From positions 372,001-436,000 of the forward strand of contig CBDHHD010000016.1 of NCBI GenBank assembly GCA_965263285.1: a stretch of DNA of 64,000 nt, written 5' to 3'. Both the position numbers and the translations under genes were made by a program. Under the pieces are notes generated by a model. It worked only from the letters and a program-made list of their open reading frames with translations. It was not told the origin of the DNA and did not search any database. Origin of the DNA: JASGCP01 sp965263285. Its GTDB lineage: Bacteria; Bacteroidota; Bacteroidia; Chitinophagales; Chitinophagaceae. This document shows positions 27,922 through 37,264 of this stretch, piece after piece (positions within the stretch are counted from its first letter, which is position 1; every line of letters begins with the position of its first letter).

Positions 27922-28722
27922 TTATACAATATTAAAAGAGTCGGCATCTTTTAAAAATGGATAGCTTGACCGTATTTGTGTAAGTGTATTTTTATCTAAC
28001 ACATAAGTGTATATATCTTCTTCATTTGCCTTGGTATACAACACTTCTCCTAAAGGATTAATGACCATTGAATCGCCACTGTATGCCAATGCACTGCCAT
28101 CTAATCCAACCCTATTGACCGCTATTACAAAGCACTGATTCTCAATAGCACGAGCAATAAGCAAATGCTTCCAGTGATAACTTCTAACCGCTGGCCAATT
28201 AGCCACTACAATCATCACATCGTATTCAGCTTCTTGCATATTCTTTTTCTGTCGCAACCATACTGGGAAACGAATATCATAACAAATCTGTAAATTTATT
28301 TTCCATTCATTCACTTGTACAATTAATCTTTTATCCCCCGCCTTATAATACTGTGATTCTTGCGCAGACCCGTAAGTAAATAGATGTCGCTTGTCATAAT
28401 AAAATATCTGCTCATTAGGTAATACCCAAAGCATGCGATTAAAAAAAGATTGATTTTCTTTAATAATCACACTTCCTGTTATAATGATTTTTTTCTCTTT
28501 AGCACATGTTTTCATCCAATTTACTGTGACACCATCCATCCCCTCTGCAAAAGATTTTGTGTTCATAGTAAAACCCGTGGTAAACATTTCTGGCAGTACC
28601 ACAATAGAATTTTCTACTGCACTACTCTTTATTTTATGTTCAAAATGAATTAAATTCTTTTCTTTATCTTCCCATACAATATTGGACTGTATAAGTGTAA
28701 TAGGCAATGATGCTAGAGCCAT
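27922..28722 (-). CDS. Omega-amidase / nitrilase-superfamily amidohydrolase
   Basis: Carbon-nitrogen hydrolase with the Glu-Lys-Cys triad: Glu in VVLPEMFTTGFTMN, Lys in YYDKRHLFTYGSAQE and Cys in NLQICYDIRFPVWLRQ. These blocks match the YafV/NIT2 omega-amidases, which deamidate alpha-keto-glutaramate or keto-succinamate. Length 266 residues. It lies 8 bp downstream of a methionine/glutamine aminotransferase on the same strand. That pairing supports a glutamine-transaminase plus omega-amidase route, which makes transamination irreversible. Confidence 0.9.
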   Translation of the reverse strand: MALASLPITLIQSNIVWEDKEKNLIHFEHKIKSSAVENSIVVLPEMFTTGFTMNTKSFAEGMDGVTVNWMKTCAKEKKIIITGSVIIKENQSFFNRMLWVLPNEQIFYYDKRHLFTYGSAQESQYYKAGDKRLIVQVNEWKINLQICYDIRFPVWLRQKKNMQEAEYDVMIVVANWPAVRSYHWKHLLIARAIENQCFVIAVNRVGLDGSALAYSGDSMVINPLGEVLYTKANEEDIYTYVLDKNTLTQIRSSYPFLKDADSFNIV

Positions 28723-28730
28723 AATTTAAT

Positions 28731-29885
28731 TTATTTATAGTGAGATAATTTTTCACATGCTTGCAAAAGCACCTCATCTCTTTTAGCAAAGCAAAATCGC
28801 AAAATAGGAGCATCCATTCCAGACACCTTACAAAATATAGAAATAGGAATACTCGCTACCCCATATTCTTTTACCAATTTAATAGACATTTCTTCAGATG
28901 ATATGTTTGAAAGATGTTTGTAAGAATAACATTCAAAATAAGTAGCTTGTGTATCTATTCGTTTAAAAGGTGTTTGCTCCATTCCTTTTCTAAAAAGATT
29001 TCTTTTAGTTTGCATTTGAGCAGATAGGGTTAGATACGACTTAGTGCCTTTTGCCAAATGATTTGCAATACCCACTTGAAGAGGTGTACTACAAGTGTAT
29101 ACATTAAACTGATGGATACTTTGAAATTCTTTTGTAAGATACGCAGGCGCTACCACATAACCTATCCTCCACCCTGTTGTATTGAATGTTTTTCCAAACG
29201 AAAAAACGGTAAAACTTCTTTCAAATAAAGAAGGGTATTGCAAAAGAGATATATGCTTTTTGCCATCAAATACAATATATTCATACACTTCATCGGCCAG
29301 AATCATGATATGGGTGCCTTGTACAATTTTTTCTAAACTATCAAAATCTTGAGGAGTAAAAATAGTGCCTAAAGGGTTGTTAGGATTGTTAAATATAATA
29401 AATTTTGTGGCTTTTGAAATAACTTGTTTTACTTTATCCCAAGGTACTTTACCATCTATTTCCAAGGGAATAGATATCATCTTGCCTCCATACATTTCTA
29501 CATTGGGTGTATAGGTATCATAAGCAGGCTCAAAACAAATAACTTCATCTCCTGGATATATAAACGATCGTAATATAGTTGCAATAGCATCGGTTGCTCC
29601 TGCTGTAAGGGTAATTTCTGTTTCAGGATTATAGTCAACATGATAAGTGTCTTTAATCATCTTGGCTATTTCTTCTCTCAATAATGGATAACCTTTATAA
29701 TTTGTGTATTGATTAAATCCTTTTTTCATTGCCTCTACAACACAAGAAATAAGGTCTTCATTTACATTATCCATATCTGGAAATCCTTGACCTAAATTGA
29801 TAGCTTTTAACTCATTTGCTAACCGAGTCATTGTAACAAAAAAAGTTTCCCTTTGATTAGGTAATCGAGATTTAAATGTAATCAT
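28731..29885 (-). CDS. PLP-dependent aminotransferase (methionine aminotransferase, YbdL/KAT type)
   Basis: Class I/II aminotransferase. NLGQGFPDMDNV is the N-terminal substrate loop, TLTAGATDAIATIL and NNPNNPLGTIF bind the cofactor, and SFGKTFNTTGWRIGYVVAP holds the Schiff-base Lys. Length 384 residues. Closest in appearance to YbdL and the kynurenine/glutamine transaminase group, which transfer amino groups from Met or Gln to keto acids such as the last intermediate of methionine salvage. Operon with the omega-amidase strengthens this. Confidence 0.9.
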   Translation of the reverse strand: MITFKSRLPNQRETFFVTMTRLANELKAINLGQGFPDMDNVNEDLISCVVEAMKKGFNQYTNYKGYPLLREEIAKMIKDTYHVDYNPETEITLTAGATDAIATILRSFIYPGDEVICFEPAYDTYTPNVEMYGGKMISIPLEIDGKVPWDKVKQVISKATKFIIFNNPNNPLGTIFTPQDFDSLEKIVQGTHIMILADEVYEYIVFDGKKHISLLQYPSLFERSFTVFSFGKTFNTTGWRIGYVVAPAYLTKEFQSIHQFNVYTCSTPLQVGIANHLAKGTKSYLTLSAQMQTKRNLFRKGMEQTPFKRIDTQATYFECYSYKHLSNISSEEMSIKLVKEYGVASIPISIFCKVSGMDAPILRFCFAKRDEVLLQACEKLSHYK

Positions 29886-30113
29886 ATATGTAATATAATT
29901 TATATATGCAAGATAAAGATTTTAATAGACTATAAGGAGTAATTGTTGGAGGGTTATTTAATTAAAAAGACATATCTGTTAGTTGTTCTTTATTATACTG
30001 AAAGCTGTGTTAATTCAACTATACAATAAAACAATAGAAAAAAAATGACTGCTAATGCTTTAAAAATAGTTTATACTATAAAACTTTCAACAATTAATTA
30101 CTACTGATATTTC

Positions 30114-30554
30114 AGCTACATCTTTTTTTGAGGTACTGGGGGAGGGTATTTGTGTTTTTTGTAATTACTCATGTATAGGTTCATACTCATTTTTTATATC
30201 TTTTTCTTTCTTTTGTCTTGGTACAAAAGAAAGAAACAAAGAAAAAATCAAGCCCGCAGATAAAGAGCTACAAAACTACGGCTCGCTACGCTAGCGAGAA
30301 TAAATGAGAGGCGGTTAGGTATGAATCGTTATGACGAGCTTATCCATAGTTATCTTTTATGTAAATACTTTATGCTCATCATAAAAATTCATATATAAAA
30401 ACTTACGCCTCCACATTCTCGCTGGTCGCTTCGCTCACCTCGTTTTGTAACGCTCTTTATCTGAGGGCAATCCTCATCAGATATTTCCTATTATTTCCAT
30501 GTTTATATGTATTTAATAATCCATGCTTCCAGCACCTCAAAAAAAGATGTAGCC
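30114..30554 (+). repeat. Miniature element, TIR family B, full core
   Basis: The left end reads AGCTACATCTTTTTTTGAGG (first G changed to A) and the right end is an exact inverse of the B consensus finishing at 30554. The core is complete, with a few mutations in the central stem. No target duplication is visible. The remaining intergenic DNA, 29886-30113, shows nothing I can assign. Confidence 0.85.
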
Positions 30555-30601
30555 CTTTAATCCCTCCCAGCACCAAATAATTTTTTCTGTATAAGCCCCT
30601 C

Positions 30602-33391
30602 CTACTTATGCGCTTTTGTCGTAGAGAAAAAAGGTACGAAGGAGGAGTCCTGAACGGGAGAGCCTACCACATTAAAATCATTTATATTTAACTTATTAGG
30701 ATAATCACTAGGGAAATATCTATTCACCCCTTTTATATCTCTATCCTCAATAAGTGTTGCTTTTATATGAGGTCGTTTTTCTATCTGCCATTTAAAACCC
30801 TGTAAAAACATCTCATCATAAGGCATTTTCCACATAGGATAGGCTTTGCCCGTTATGCTTTTAATAAACAAAACCTGGTCTAACTCCTTATGATGAAAAT
30901 ATAAATTCACCTTATCACTCGAAGATACATTACCTGCTATCAATTTCTTTGTCTTATCGTCCTGCCCATAATATATAAGCTTCGAAGGTGAACCATCTGT
31001 CCAAATAGAATCTAACGCATGTCCCGAAGTATCAAAGAACATAAACATAGATTTACCTTTGAGCTGATTAAAAAAACTATCCACCACTTGACTAATAGAA
31101 AAAGCCTTCGTAGGTATATAAATCAATTGAGGTGTATGCTTATGCGTATATACAAACATAGAATCACCCGTTAACTGATTATCTTGTGACCAAGTAATTG
31201 GCTTATAATATAATCTAAAAGTAGAATCCGATAAAGCATAAAATAAACTATCACATATCGATTGTAAGGAATCCTGAAAAATTCTTACATGGCGATACAT
31301 TAAAAAGTACCGATTATTAGCACTATCCATGGGATATCGATGTATTATTACCGCAGACTTACTTTGCTCTACTTTTCCCTTTTGCTTTCCTTTCCCTTTT
31401 CTTTTAATCTTCGCCTTTATAGTACCATGTCCCTTTTTGACTACAGAAAAAGTAGTATCTATCTCTTGGTTACCCGTTGTATCTTCATTCTCAGCCAAAG
31501 AATCTTTGTGGGCTTCTATGTGTATAGAATCTAATATTTGTTGCCTTTTCATTTTCGATAATTCTCTTTTCTCTTCCAAGGTAAGTCGGTGTATAGGAGG
31601 TACTGCCTTACGCACATGAGCAGTATCTTTAGTAGCCAATAAAAAACTATCTCGTTTTACATTAGATAATACACAAGAAGTATCTGCAACAGACAAGGAC
31701 ACATGATCTACCGTTTGAGTAGCTATTTGTTTTTTATGATGTTTCTCTTTTCTTGCTTGTCTTCTTAAAGCTCTTTTTTCGGCGCGTGTGAGTGCATGAG
31801 AAGACATGTCTTTTTGAGTGCTATCTGATGATCCAACTTCATTAGTTTTTTGTAACAACATATCTTTTTTACCTATTGTATCTTGCTTATTTACTAACAA
31901 AGAGTCTTTTTTTATTGGCATGGCAATGGTATCACTCTTTTTTGGCATAGAAGAAAAAGGCATGATTATATTACTTTTCTGTAAAACAGTATCTTCCTTA
32001 GAAGGCATAGATATAGAATCCTTAAAAGCATGTTGCAAATCACCCTGCCGATGCAACAACAAAGTATCATGTTTTTCTCGCTCTATATGCTTTAACTCCT
32101 TTTGTTGAAAAAGCAAAGCAGATATGGTATCCTTTGTATTAGACGATAAAGGCGAATTGGTATACATAGACAAAGAATCTTGGTATAGTTTTTCTGTTGA
32201 CAAAGAAGGATCAGTAGAATCCTTTATATTTTTAAATTTCACTTTTGTTACTTTACTCATACTGTCTATTGCTGTTGAATCTCTACTCCTTCCTTTTATG
32301 GGAGAAAGAAAGAGCGAGTCTACCTCTTTAGGTACAATTAATTGAGCAGACTTATAGTTATCTAAATCGGTCACTCTAGCAGAAAAAAGGGTATCTGCTT
32401 TTATAAGAATGGTATCATTGCTACGAATAAGTACTAAGAGTGGATTTTGTGTAGCCATAATCTGCTTTGTTGTTCGTTCAGATACCATGTCGTTTGAAAA
32501 TACAGTTACACCTTGAACTGTGTCAGAAAATATAACATTATTAAAGGCATGCCCATGCCCATTATCATTATTAAAAAATATACTATCTGCCACTATTAAA
32601 GTTTTTTTACCATCTACAATAATTGGTCTTTTTGTAAAAGTACCTATTTGTGTTTTTGTATTATAAAAGCCTCCTATGGTATGAATCCAAGTAGAAGTAC
32701 TCACAATTTGCGTAGGTTCTACAAAAAATACTTTATCTTCATTAGTACTATATTTCAAGCTATCGGTATAGATAGTATTTTCAGCATTAATCATCACTAC
32801 GTCTCCCTTGAAAAAGGCTGTTTTAATGGTTCCATAATAATATCCTCTGTCGCTTGTTAATACATTCGCCTTATTTAAAAGTCTCCCTCCGTTATTATAG
32901 ATACTCATTTTTTCTTTTGTATAATAAAATAGTTTGGGGGTAGTTAATATATTTTTGCCATCAGAATAATAAACATTATCAGTAAGCACGGCCAACTTCG
33001 TATCACTATTATACACAGCTGAATCTGAAAACATGTGAACGGTATCGTTATCAATAATATGCACATGACCAAAAGCTTGTGTAATATGAGAATTAGGATT
33101 AATCACAGCAGTATCACAATTCAGCTGAACGCCCCCTTGCCTTAACTGCACATGACCTGCCAATGTTTGTATTTCTGTATGAAGCGAATCAATGGTATTC
33201 AAATGGAGTCTATCTGCATTAACAATATTAATCACCTTGGTATCTTGTTGTGGGGAGGAAGATGCTTGTGCAGTAGCTGAAAATCCCAGTATGACAAAAT
33301 ACAAAAAAGCACCTAAACCAATAACCCATCTTTTATCTATATTATATAATAAAAGAGATAAGTAAAACACCATATTCTTATTTGTTGTCAT
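30602..33391 (-). CDS. OstA/LptA-like outer-membrane biogenesis protein with long low-complexity insert
   Basis: After a membrane-spanning signal (about residues 18-42) the N-terminal third is an OstA-type beta repeat region: IVNADRLHLNTIDSLHTEIQ, LAGHVQLRQGGVQLNCDTAV, AFGHVHIIDNDTVHMFSDSA. OstA/LptA domains carry lipopolysaccharide across the periplasm. Residues about 365-665 are a Lys/Ser/Asp/Thr-rich tract with recurring DTV, DSL and KKDS motifs and a basic patch ALRRQARKEKHHKKQ. The beta repeat then resumes to the C-terminus. At 929 residues it is longer than the roughly 550-600 I associate with Bacteroidota OstA-like proteins. Upstream is mlaD, separated by an inserted miniature element. 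Confidence 0.8.
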   Translation of the reverse strand: MTTNKNMVFYLSLLLYNIDKRWVIGLGAFLYFVILGFSATAQASSSPQQDTKVINIVNADRLHLNTIDSLHTEIQTLAGHVQLRQGGVQLNCDTAVINPNSHITQAFGHVHIIDNDTVHMFSDSAVYNSDTKLAVLTDNVYYSDGKNILTTPKLFYYTKEKMSIYNNGGRLLNKANVLTSDRGYYYGTIKTAFFKGDVVMINAENTIYTDSLKYSTNEDKVFFVEPTQIVSTSTWIHTIGGFYNTKTQIGTFTKRPIIVDGKKTLIVADSIFFNNDNGHGHAFNNVIFSDTVQGVTVFSNDMVSERTTKQIMATQNPLLVLIRSNDTILIKADTLFSARVTDLDNYKSAQLIVPKEVDSLFLSPIKGRSRDSTAIDSMSKVTKVKFKNIKDSTDPSLSTEKLYQDSLSMYTNSPLSSNTKDTISALLFQQKELKHIEREKHDTLLLHRQGDLQHAFKDSISMPSKEDTVLQKSNIIMPFSSMPKKSDTIAMPIKKDSLLVNKQDTIGKKDMLLQKTNEVGSSDSTQKDMSSHALTRAEKRALRRQARKEKHHKKQIATQTVDHVSLSVADTSCVLSNVKRDSFLLATKDTAHVRKAVPPIHRLTLEEKRELSKMKRQQILDSIHIEAHKDSLAENEDTTGNQEIDTTFSVVKKGHGTIKAKIKRKGKGKQKGKVEQSKSAVIIHRYPMDSANNRYFLMYRHVRIFQDSLQSICDSLFYALSDSTFRLYYKPITWSQDNQLTGDSMFVYTHKHTPQLIYIPTKAFSISQVVDSFFNQLKGKSMFMFFDTSGHALDSIWTDGSPSKLIYYGQDDKTKKLIAGNVSSSDKVNLYFHHKELDQVLFIKSITGKAYPMWKMPYDEMFLQGFKWQIEKRPHIKATLIEDRDIKGVNRYFPSDYPNKLNINDFNVVGSPVQDSSFVPFFSTTKAHK

Positions 33392-33399
33392 ACTTATTT

Positions 33400-33955
33400 G
33401 GCATAACTAAATTTAATGTGAGGGAGTATGCAAAGATACAAAATAAAATGGATATTTGTAAAAACAATTTTATATGGGCTACATCTTTTTTTGAGGTGCT
33501 GGAAGCATGGATTATTACATATATATAAATATGGAAATAATAGGAAATATCTGATGAGGACTGCCCTCAGATAAAGAGCGTTACAAAACGAGGTGAGCGA
33601 AGCGACCAGCGAGAATGTGGAGGCGGAAGTTTTTATATATGAATCGTTATGATGAGCATAAAGTATTTGCATAAAAGATACCTATGGATAAGCTCATCAT
33701 AACGATTCATACCTAACCGCCTCCACATTCTCGCTAGCGTAGCGAGCCGTAGTTTTGTAGCTCTTTATCTGCAGGCTTGATTTTTTCTTTGTTTCTTTCT
33801 TTTGTATCAAGACAAAAGAAAGAAAAGGATATAAAAAATAAATGATGAACCTATATATGAGCAATTACAAAAACATAAATATCCCCCAGCACCTCAAAAA
33901 AAGATGTAGCCTTTTAGTAAACTAAATTTTTCCTCACACTAAATTTAGTTATGCC
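33400..33955 (-). repeat. Miniature element, TIR family C containing a family B unit
   Basis: Outer ends GGCATAACTAAATTTAATGT and the inverse at 33955, with perfect 8-bp target duplication ACTTATTT (33392-33399 and 33956-33963). Nested inside is a complete B-ended unit at 33477-33911 with the palindromic core. It sits exactly between the OstA-like gene and mlaD, and the duplicated target supplies the stop codon of mlaD. Confidence 0.95.
33431..33438 (-). promoter_or_regulatory. Outward promoter-like motif in the family C element, facing the OstA-like gene
   Basis: On the minus strand this reads TATCTTTG, matching TAnnTTTG, 40 bp before the ATG at 33391. The same motif occurs at the corresponding end of other C copies, so it travels with the element. 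Confidence 0.5.
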
Positions 33956-33957
33956 AC

Positions 33958-34974
33958 TTATTTATTGTCATAGCTAGATACGGGAGCTTGAAGCAGTTCA
34001 TCTTTATTTTTTTTACCAAAAACAGACACTTGGATATATCTTTTAGGATGCAATCTTATATCATCTAACAAAATATGCAAAGAATAGATTGTATTATTTA
34101 AATTATTATATAATGATTTGTCATGCAACAAAGCCGAAGCTGTTCCAGTGCCATTTTCAATGTCAGATATAAAAACTGTAAGCTTTTCTAATGCACCTTG
34201 CATATCTTGTGCCAAACCAAGCAACTGCACTTGATTTATAGTATGAGAAAAATTATCTACATTAGAAATAATATCATTAATATGGGGCTGGTTATTATTT
34301 ATATTTGCTGTAATACGATCTATAGCTTTCACCGCTCCTGCTATACTCCCCATACTATCATTATGATTAACCATTAATTCGTTTATGTTAGAAGTAGTCA
34401 GCACTAAGTTCTTTGCCAATTTATGCATATTATAAATAATGCCTTCTACATGATTTCTAGTTTTAGGGTTCAAAATAAGTGTTAAAGAATCAACAAAATT
34501 ATTGATACCAACAGCAGCTTGTTGAATATTAGAAGCAACGGGCAATAACCTATTTGCCAATGCCCCTAAAATACCTTCTGAATTAGAGGTAAGGATGGTA
34601 TCATAATTTCCTCGCACATAACTTAAGCTATTCCCTAAATGAATATCAATACTAGGAATACCAATAGGATCTTTTATAATAGAAGCAATAGAATTAATAG
34701 GAATGGCATATTTACCATTTAATTTAATATCTACAACAATAGAAGTAAGATACCTATTGGCTGCTTTAATATTTGATACGGCACCTACTTGGAAGCCATT
34801 GATATAAACAGGGTTAGAAATCATCAATCCCTTTGTTTCAGAAAAAATAGTTATAATAGTATTGCCTGTAACATTAAATAAATTTTTCCCTCTTAAAAAC
34901 TTCAATCCAAACAAAAAAAGTACTCCTACACAAATAATAAAGATTCCTACTTTTACCTCCTTATATATGCGCAT
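33958..34974 (-). CDS. MlaD/MCE-family phospholipid-transport protein
   Basis: MCE-domain protein with one N-terminal membrane anchor (VGIFIICVGVLFLFGLKF) and the MCE core ITIFSETKGLMISNPVYINGFQVGAVSNI, then IKDPIGIPSIDIHLG. A long helical tail with recurring NINN and NVDN pieces follows. In the Mla pathway such proteins form hexameric rings moving phospholipids between membranes. Start at the ATG at 34974. Upstream of the OstA-like gene in the same orientation, consistent with an envelope operon now split by a miniature element. No MlaE/MlaF genes are in this window. Confidence 0.87.
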   Translation of the reverse strand: MRIYKEVKVGIFIICVGVLFLFGLKFLRGKNLFNVTGNTIITIFSETKGLMISNPVYINGFQVGAVSNIKAANRYLTSIVVDIKLNGKYAIPINSIASIIKDPIGIPSIDIHLGNSLSYVRGNYDTILTSNSEGILGALANRLLPVASNIQQAAVGINNFVDSLTLILNPKTRNHVEGIIYNMHKLAKNLVLTTSNINELMVNHNDSMGSIAGAVKAIDRITANINNNQPHINDIISNVDNFSHTINQVQLLGLAQDMQGALEKLTVFISDIENGTGTASALLHDKSLYNNLNNTIYSLHILLDDIRLHPKRYIQVSVFGKKNKDELLQAPVSSYDNK

Positions 34975-35032
34975 GAAATTAATAATTTTAAGCAATAAAA
35001 ATAGTAAAAAATAAACAAACCTTCATATAAAA

Positions 35033-35581
35033 TTATGAAACCGATACCCCTATTATTTTTCTTGCTTCTTGCGACAAAAACTGTATCGCTGTTTCATGGA
35101 ATGTATACTGATTAGCAAACACTTGTTGCGATAGTTTTTGTGTTAATATGTGGGCATCAGAAGAAGCGTCTAAATGATTCGATTGCTGGTAGATGAGTAA
35201 CTGTGTTTGCATTTTTAAATTTTTAATCGTTTCCCATGCTAATTCACTCACATAGATTTGTTGAGAAAGATTAAAATCAAATTCTTCTTTTAACTTTTGA
35301 GTAGCTGCCAATTGCCATACAATAACCGTACAAGACGAAGCAGGTATAACAGATAAGAGATACGGCAAACTCATTCTATGAGACAATAAAATTAATCGCT
35401 CGTATGCTTGTAATCGTAGCAACACATGTGCCGAATCTTGCTTTTTATCTACCACTATCGGTGATGGAGGTGTAACAAAAGTAGGAGAAATAGTATTCTT
35501 TTTTTGCTTTCTTATCCATAAAAACAAAAAAACACCTCCTATACATATCAATATGATTAGTAATATATATATATCATCCAT
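35033..35581 (-). CDS. Hypothetical single-span membrane protein
   Basis: I do not recognise a named function. Residues 4-22 (IYILLIILICIGGVFLFLW) form one membrane span followed by a basic stop-transfer patch and a Pro-rich linker. A helical cytoplasmic-type domain follows (LLRLQAYERLILLSHRMSLP, then LKEEFDFNLSQQIYVSELAW). Length 182 residues. It lies 10 bp downstream of the Gfo/Idh oxidoreductase and 58 bp before mlaD on the same strand, so it may be part of that envelope gene run. Confidence 0.65.
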   Translation of the reverse strand: MDDIYILLIILICIGGVFLFLWIRKQKKNTISPTFVTPPSPIVVDKKQDSAHVLLRLQAYERLILLSHRMSLPYLLSVIPASSCTVIVWQLAATQKLKEEFDFNLSQQIYVSELAWETIKNLKMQTQLLIYQQSNHLDASSDAHILTQKLSQQVFANQYTFHETAIQFLSQEARKIIGVSVS

Positions 35582-35591
35582 AATAAGTAAA

Positions 35592-36569
35592 TTAAATAGT
35601 CATTTGCATTTTATCTAATATTATATGCGCTAGTTCTAATGCTAACAAACCATCCATCTCATTGGGTGAGGTAGGTTTGTGCAAACAAATAGCATCTCTA
35701 AAACTCATGAGCTCATCTTTCATTGGATTTGCATCAATAGGAATCGTTGGCGATTGAATATGCACATTTTTTTTACCCATTACCGTATCTATTTCAAATG
35801 AAAAATCATCTGCATCTTGAATAAAGGATTGGTCTTTTAAAGATACTATTTCTGTTCTTCTCTCTAAGAAATCAATACCAATATAAGCACTCTTTTGGAA
35901 AATACGCATCTTACGCATTTTTTTTAAACTAATTCTACTACTGGTTAGATTTACAACACAACCATTATCAAATGAAAGACGCGCATTGGCTATATCAGGC
36001 GTATCTGTTAAAACAGATATGCCAGTAGCAAATACATCTTTTATAGGAGAATCTACTAAATGCAAAATAATATCTATATCATGAATCATCAGATCTAATA
36101 TCACACTCACCTCTGTACCTCTCTGATTAAATTGCGACAATCGATGCACTTCTATAAATCTGGGATTAAATGCAATATGCTGTACTGCTTTAAAGGCAGG
36201 ATTAAAACGCTCTATATGACCTACTTGTAATTTTACATTAGCTTCTTTTACCATTTTAACTAACTCTTTGGCTTCTGCTATTGTACGAGTAATAGGCTTC
36301 TCTACAAAAACATGCTTGCCTGCTAAAATAGCCTTTTTACATAAATCAAAATGAGAAGTAGTGGGGGTTACAATATCTACAATATCTACAGCTAATATTA
36401 ATTCTTCGGGAGAATTAAACCTATTAATTTGATATTTTTCTGTTATGATTTGTGCCACTTTATCATCGGGATCATAAAATCCCATTAACATAACGCCAGC
36501 AATATCCTTCCAATTGCTTACATGAAATTTACCTAAATGACCTACTCCAAAAATTCCTACTTTAAGCAT
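35592..36569 (-). CDS. Gfo/Idh/MocA-family oxidoreductase
   Basis: NAD(P)-dependent sugar-type dehydrogenase. The Rossmann start is LKVGIFGVGHLGKFHVSNW. EKPITRTIAEAKELV is the family EKP motif, and GHIERFNPAF, LDLMIHDIDIILHLV fall in the substrate domain. Start at ATG 36569 (MLKVGIFG), since the earlier frame start adds a non-homologous hydrophobic lead. The substrate is unknown. In some Gram-negative bacteria similar genes next to lpxB and other lipid A genes act on UDP-sugars for lipid A, so proximity to lpxB is suggestive. Confidence 0.88.
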   Translation of the reverse strand: MLKVGIFGVGHLGKFHVSNWKDIAGVMLMGFYDPDDKVAQIITEKYQINRFNSPEELILAVDIVDIVTPTTSHFDLCKKAILAGKHVFVEKPITRTIAEAKELVKMVKEANVKLQVGHIERFNPAFKAVQHIAFNPRFIEVHRLSQFNQRGTEVSVILDLMIHDIDIILHLVDSPIKDVFATGISVLTDTPDIANARLSFDNGCVVNLTSSRISLKKMRKMRIFQKSAYIGIDFLERRTEIVSLKDQSFIQDADDFSFEIDTVMGKKNVHIQSPTIPIDANPMKDELMSFRDAICLHKPTSPNEMDGLLALELAHIILDKMQMTI

Positions 36570-36630
36570 AATTATAATTAATTTAATAACATTAAGAAAA
36601 TACAAAAATACAACATAGTATCATTTAAAT

Positions 36631-36638
36631 TAACTTTG
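36631..36638 (+). promoter_or_regulatory. TAnnTTTG -7 element for tsaC
   Basis: TAACTTTG, 16 bp before the ATG at 36655. It matches the Bacteroidota -7 consensus. Confidence 0.5.
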
Positions 36639-36654
36639 CTATTAAATAATATCT

Positions 36655-37230
36655 ATGAGCAACCACATAGAGGAATTAATATCAAAATCGATAAGGGTAT
36701 TAAAAAGCAAAGGCATTTTGTTATATCCTACAGACACCATTTGGGGTTTAGGGTGTGACGCAACAGACGACGGAGCCGTTCGTAAGATTATAGAAATAAA
36801 AAACAGACCTATTCATAAAGAAGGATTTGTAATATTATTAGCTTCTCCCCACCAGTTATTACATTATGTTGATCAATATGATCCATCTGTGTTCAATTAT
36901 ATACAATCACAAAGCAAACCTACTACTATTATCTATAAAAAAGGAATAGGTGTCTCTCCTCATGTTTTAGCTCATGATGGATCTATTGCCATTAGGATAT
37001 GCCAACATCCTTTTTGTAAAGGGCTTATAGAAAAGTTAGGGAAACCTATTGTAAGCACTTCTGCTAATATAAGCGATACCCCTTCTCCGCTCTCTTTTAA
37101 AAACATATCACCCATTATTAAAACAAAAGTCAATTATATTGTAGAATACGAACAAGATAAAGCATCTATCTATCCTGCCTCACAAATTGCGAAATGGGAA
37201 AATGGTCAACCGTTTGTTATAAGGCCTTAA
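36655..37230 (+). CDS. tsaC: L-threonylcarbamoyladenylate synthase (TsaC/YrdC/Sua5)
   Basis: Makes threonylcarbamoyl-AMP for the t6A modification of ANN-decoding tRNAs. KSKGILLYPTDTIWGLGCDA is the nucleotide-binding start. KNRPIHKEGFVILLAS, KPTTIIYKK, IAIRICQHPF and GKPIVSTSANISDTPSP are the conserved YrdC blocks. Length 191 residues, the short YrdC form without a Sua5 C-terminal domain. It is divergent from the oxidoreductase and convergent with lpxB. Confidence 0.95.
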   Translation: MSNHIEELISKSIRVLKSKGILLYPTDTIWGLGCDATDDGAVRKIIEIKNRPIHKEGFVILLASPHQLLHYVDQYDPSVFNYIQSQSKPTTIIYKKGIGVSPHVLAHDGSIAIRICQHPFCKGLIEKLGKPIVSTSANISDTPSPLSFKNISPIIKTKVNYIVEYEQDKASIYPASQIAKWENGQPFVIRP

Positions 37231-37264
37231 CCAATATATAAATTTTATAATTAAAAACATCTTA

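Noticed and set aside
33394..33672. Recurrent ORF of about 65-100 residues (MQILYAHHNDSYIK, then TSASTFSLVASLTSFCN) at many repeat copies
   Set aside because: It lies wholly within the palindromic core and ends of the miniature elements. It stays open only because the copies are recent, varies in start and end among copies, is broken in others, and has no promoter or ribosome site of its own.
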